A stretch of 5,881 bases of DNA from an uncultured Solirubrobacter sp. Lineage in GTDB: Bacteria; Actinomycetota; Thermoleophilia; Solirubrobacterales; Solirubrobacteraceae. The stretch lies in NCBI GenBank assembly GCA_937871635.1, contig CALMNS010000811.1, forward strand, positions 1 to 5,881. Reading direction: 5' to 3'. The notes beneath the pieces are model-generated. The model saw nothing but the letters and a program-made list of their open reading frames with translations. It was not told the origin of the DNA and searched no databases. Below, piece after piece: positions 4,390-5,881 of this stretch. The position numbers were made by a program, and so were the translations under genes. How positions within the stretch are numbered: the first letter of the stretch is position 1; each line of letters starts with the position of its first letter.

Positions 4390-5451
4390 GTGACCACGCT
4401 GCTCGGGGAAGCGCCGATCACCGAGCTCGAGGAGCTCCGGCCGCTGATCGCCGAGGGCGTCGAGCGCGGACAGCTGACCTTCGAGCAGATCGCCCGCTGC
4501 CTCGAGGAGGTCGAGGTGACCAAGGAGCAGGTCGCCGAGCTGCACGGCTTCCTGCTCGAGCAGGGCATCGAGGTGGTCGGGGCCGAGGTCGTCCCGCAGG
4601 CGCCCGCCGTCGACCTCACCGTCGAGCCCTCGCTGGACTCCCTGCGGCTCTACCTGCGGTCGATCGGGCGCGTGCAGCTCCTCACCGCCCAGCGCGAGGT
4701 CGTGCTCGCCCGGCGCATCGAGCGCGGCGACCTCGCCGCCAAGCAGGAGATGGTCGAGGCCAACCTCCGGCTCGTCGTCTCGATCGCCAAGGGCTACCTC
4801 GGGCGCGGGCTCTCGTTCCTCGACCTCATCCAGGAGGGGTCGCTCGGCCTGATCCGCGCCGTGGAGAAGTTCGACCATCGCCGCGGCTTCAAGTTCTCGA
4901 CCTACGCGACCTGGTGGATCCGCCAGGCGGTCACCCGGGCGATCGCCGACAAGGGCCGGACCATCCGCATCCCGGTGCACATGGTCGAGCGGCTCAACAA
5001 GGTGGGGCACGTCGAGCGCGCGCTCGTGCAGGAGCTCGGCCGGGAGCCGTCCGCGGCCGAGGTCGCGGCCCAGCTCGAGTGCAGCGAGTCCGAGGTGCGC
5101 GAGATCCGCCGCATGGCGCAGCAGCCCGTCTCGCTCGAGAAGCCGGTGGGGGAGGAGGACGACTCAGAGCTCGGGGACTTCGTCGAGGACGCCGACCTGC
5201 CGTCGCCGTTCGAGCAGGCGTCCGTCGCGCTGCGCCAGGAGAACGTCCGCCGGGCGCTCGCGGCGCTGCCCACGCGCGAGCGCGAGGTCATCGAGCTGCG
5301 CTTCGGGCTCGTCGGCGAGCGCCCGCTGACCCTCGAGGAGGTCGGCCAGGCGTTCAACGTCACCCGCGAGCGGATCCGTCAGATCGAGAACCACACGCTC
5401 AAGAAGCTCGAGGGCCTGCCGGAGGCCCAGCGCCTGCGCGACGCGAGCTGA
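4390..5451 (+). CDS. rpoD: RNA polymerase sigma factor, RpoD/SigA family (compact)
   Basis: The product (353 residues from the GTG at 4390) directs RNA polymerase to -10/-35 promoters. Domains in order are a region 1.1-like start (about 14-64, [20 protein letters not shown] onward), a linker of only about 20 residues, and region 1.2 ([12 protein letters not shown], 83-94). Region 2 (about 115-190) has [28 protein letters not shown] and the -10-contacting [14 protein letters not shown]. Region 3 spans about 195-250, and region 4 about 284-345 with the helix-turn-helix [19 protein letters not shown] (315-333). Region 2.4 and 4.2 residues are those of primary sigma factors. At about 353 residues it is much shorter than typical actinobacterial SigA/HrdB, lacking the long spacer, so it could be the lineage's main factor or a SigB/Hrd-like paralogue. 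GTG codons at 4372, 4384 and 4390 are all possible starts. I chose 4390 because codons 4375-4380 (CTA, GAA) are unlike the gene's usage and TGC-TAGAAG lies just upstream. Confidence 0.92.
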   Translation: MTTLLGEAPITELEELRPLIAEGVERGQLTFEQIARCLEEVEVTKEQVAELHGFLLEQGIEVVGAEVVPQAPAVDLTVEPSLDSLRLYLRSIGRVQLLTAQREVVLARRIERGDLAAKQEMVEANLRLVVSIAKGYLGRGLSFLDLIQEGSLGLIRAVEKFDHRRGFKFSTYATWWIRQAVTRAIADKGRTIRIPVHMVERLNKVGHVERALVQELGREPSAAEVAAQLECSESEVREIRRMAQQPVSLEKPVGEEDDSELGDFVEDADLPSPFEQASVALRQENVRRALAALPTREREVIELRFGLVGERPLTLEEVGQAFNVTRERIRQIENHTLKKLEGLPEAQRLRDAS

Positions 5452-5455
5452 TCGC

Positions 5456-5461
5456 TACCCT
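5456..5461 (+). promoter_or_regulatory. candidate -10 element (TACCCT) of the tRNA-Tyr gene
   Basis: TACCCT matches TANNNT just after the sigma-factor stop codon. It ends 11 bases before the mature tRNA 5' end, predicting a leader of about five nucleotides. No clear -35 is visible because that region lies within the end of the sigma-factor gene. Read-through from the sigma gene is the alternative. Confidence 0.35.
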
Positions 5462-5479
5462 TCCCGCCGCCTGGCGGGA
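5462..5479 (+). repeat. perfect 7-bp inverted repeat between tRNA leader and tRNA acceptor strand
   Basis: TCCCGCC (5462-5468) pairs perfectly with GGCGGGA (5473-5479) across a 4-base loop, GCCT. The right arm is the 5' acceptor strand of tRNA-Tyr, and the left arm is an exact copy of the tRNA's 3' acceptor strand (5547-5553). The two foldings are mutually exclusive. No T-run follows, so it is not a standard terminator. Confidence 0.6.
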
Positions 5480-5554
5480 TAGCGAAGCGGCCAAACGCAG
5501 CGGACTGTAAATCCGCCCTCTCTGAGTTCCCAGGTTCGAATCCTGGTCCCGCCA
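5473..5554 (+). tRNA. tRNA-Tyr (anticodon GTA)
   Basis: A complete 82-nt cloverleaf can be folded by eye. Acceptor stem: GGCGGGA (5473-5479) with TCCCGCC (5547-5553), discriminator A at 5554. D stem: GCG (5482-5484) with CGC (5496-5498), loop containing the conserved GG. Anticodon stem: GCGGA (5500-5504) with TCCGC (5512-5516), seven-base loop CTGTAAA with anticodon GTA at 5507-5509, reading the tyrosine codons TAC and TAT. The extra arm has 13 bases with a CTC/GAG stem (5518-5520, 5524-5526), the long variable arm expected for bacterial tRNA-Tyr. T stem: CCAGG (5530-5534) with CCTGG (5542-5546) and loop TTCGAAT. The 3' CCA is not encoded, so it must be added by a nucleotidyltransferase. The gene lies 21 bases after the sigma-factor stop. 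Confidence 0.97.
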
Positions 5555-5600
5555 TCCGTCGGTGCGATAGAGCCGGGCGCCGGCGGGGCACACGCGTTCA
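5555..5600 (+). other. gap between tRNA-Tyr and the methyltransferase gene
   Basis: These 46 bases hold a GATAGAGC stretch (5567-5573 and on) that could be a weak -10. They also hold a small inverted repeat GCCGG-GCG-CCGGC (5572-5584) and a GGCGGGG stretch (5582-5588) about 12 bases ahead of the ATG at 5601, which is far for a ribosome-binding site. No T-run terminator follows the tRNA. Unlike its neighbours, the downstream gene shows no TANNNT close to its start, so it may be transcribed with a leader or by read-through from the tRNA. Confidence 0.4.
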
Positions 5601-5881
5601 ATGCCCTCGACCGATTCCTTCCGCGCCACCCTCGCCGAAGCGTTCCCCGACCGGCCGTTCACCGTCGCCTTCTGGGACGGGACGCGCCTGGAGGCGACCG
5701 CCCCGGGCGGGCCGACCTTCACGCTGACGGGTCCAGGCGCCCTGCACCACCTGCTGCGCGCGCCCGGCCAGCTCGGGCTCGGACGGGCCTACGCGGCCGG
5801 GCTCATCGAGGTCGACGACCTCGACCGGGTGCTGCCGGTGATCGACGGCTGGGAGCCGCCGGCGCCCGACCTGCGCACGCG
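5601..5881 (+). CDS. cyclopropane-fatty-acyl-phospholipid synthase family methyltransferase, N-terminal 93 residues
   Basis: The open frame from the ATG at 5601 runs off the right edge. The visible part is the small N-terminal domain of the CFA synthase family: RPFTVAFWDGTRLEAT (residues 18-33), PTFTLTGPGALHHLLRAPGQ (38-57) and LGLGRAYAAGLIEVDDLDRV (58-77). This matches the family pattern of a phospholipid-presenting domain with a glycine-containing LGxGxAYxxGxIEVDxLD segment. The SAM-binding and catalytic domain would follow outside the window. Complete family members use S-adenosylmethionine to methylenate or methylate unsaturated acyl chains of membrane phospholipids. Some actinobacterial members instead act on mycolic or tuberculostearic-type lipids, or are SAM methyltransferases of unknown substrate. 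It is downstream of tRNA-Tyr on the same strand. Start choice rests on coding pattern and the family's N-terminus; the ribosome-binding site is weak. Confidence 0.82.
   Translation, partial: MPSTDSFRATLAEAFPDRPFTVAFWDGTRLEATAPGGPTFTLTGPGALHHLLRAPGQLGLGRAYAAGLIEVDDLDRVLPVIDGWEPPAPDLRT

Noticed and set aside
4375..5510. Open frames antisense or out of frame to the sigma factor gene
   Set aside because: The composition is Arg/Ala/Gly- or Asp/Leu-rich shadow sequence, while the sigma-factor frame carries all conserved regions.
5572..5584. Terminator after tRNA-Tyr
   Set aside because: The GCCGG/CCGGC repeat has only five pairs, a 3-base loop and no following T-run. Such repeats are common at this GC content.
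5379..5722. Minus-strand open frames across the tRNA, with GFEPGNSERADLQSAAFG- and RDQDSNLGTQRG-like translations
   Set aside because: These are the well-known spurious translations of tRNA antisense strands that clutter databases. The plus-strand cloverleaf fully explains the region.
1..5881. Mobile element, CRISPR array, prophage or defence cassette
   Set aside because: No transposase, integrase, terminal repeats or spaced repeats were found. All complete genes are housekeeping families with similar base composition.

Overview
The window is ordinary chromosomal DNA from a very GC-rich bacterium. The best guess is a high-GC actinobacterium of the Thermoleophilia/Solirubrobacterales type. 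The reasons are the extreme G/C bias at third codon positions, the style of the RpoD-like sigma factor (its region 4.2 reads [10 protein letters not shown]), an MptA/FolE2-type GTP cyclohydrolase, and promoters placed directly in front of start codons. The lineage is an inference from sequence style, not from a search. I see no mobile element, CRISPR array, phage gene or obvious defence cassette.

Layout, left to right: (1) a partial GAF-domain sensor on the minus strand (<1-643); (2) a fumarylacetoacetate-hydrolase-family enzyme on the plus strand (671-1471), divergent from the sensor; (3) clpP on the minus strand (1468-2049), meeting the FAH gene tail to tail inside one CTAG; (4) an atypical NarL-like response regulator on the minus strand (2060-2635), 10 bases upstream of clpP; (5) pgsA on the plus strand (2741-3358), divergent from the regulator; (6) folE2/mptA on the minus strand (3319-4314), overlapping the end of pgsA by 40 bases; (7) a compact RpoD-family sigma factor on the plus strand (4390-5451); (8) tRNA-Tyr(GTA) on the plus strand (5473-5554); (9) the N-terminal part of a cyclopropane-fatty-acid-synthase-family methyltransferase on the plus strand (5601->5881). 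Genes are packed very tightly. The longest non-coding gap is 105 bases, and no stretch over 300 bases lacks a gene.

The genes are mostly unrelated housekeeping functions: signalling, small-acid catabolism, proteolysis, phospholipid synthesis, pterin synthesis, transcription, translation and lipid modification. They alternate in strand instead of forming one operon. Only the regulator-clpP pair and the sigma-tRNA-methyltransferase run share direction. pgsA and the methyltransferase both act on membrane phospholipid, but nothing shows that they are co-regulated.

The most interesting signal lies between the genes. All six CTAG tetranucleotides in the window fall at gene boundaries, and most are the start of a TAG-N-N-T type -10 element 7-9 bases ahead of a start codon, the geometry of leaderless transcription. 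A second signal is a pair of adjacent 11-base direct repeats over the -35 region of pgsA that reads on the minus strand like the GTTCACC units of actinobacterial PhoP (PHO box) sites. A third is a perfect 7-bp hairpin formed by the tRNA-Tyr leader with the tRNA's own acceptor strand. I do not find convincing evidence for a wholly new multi-gene system.
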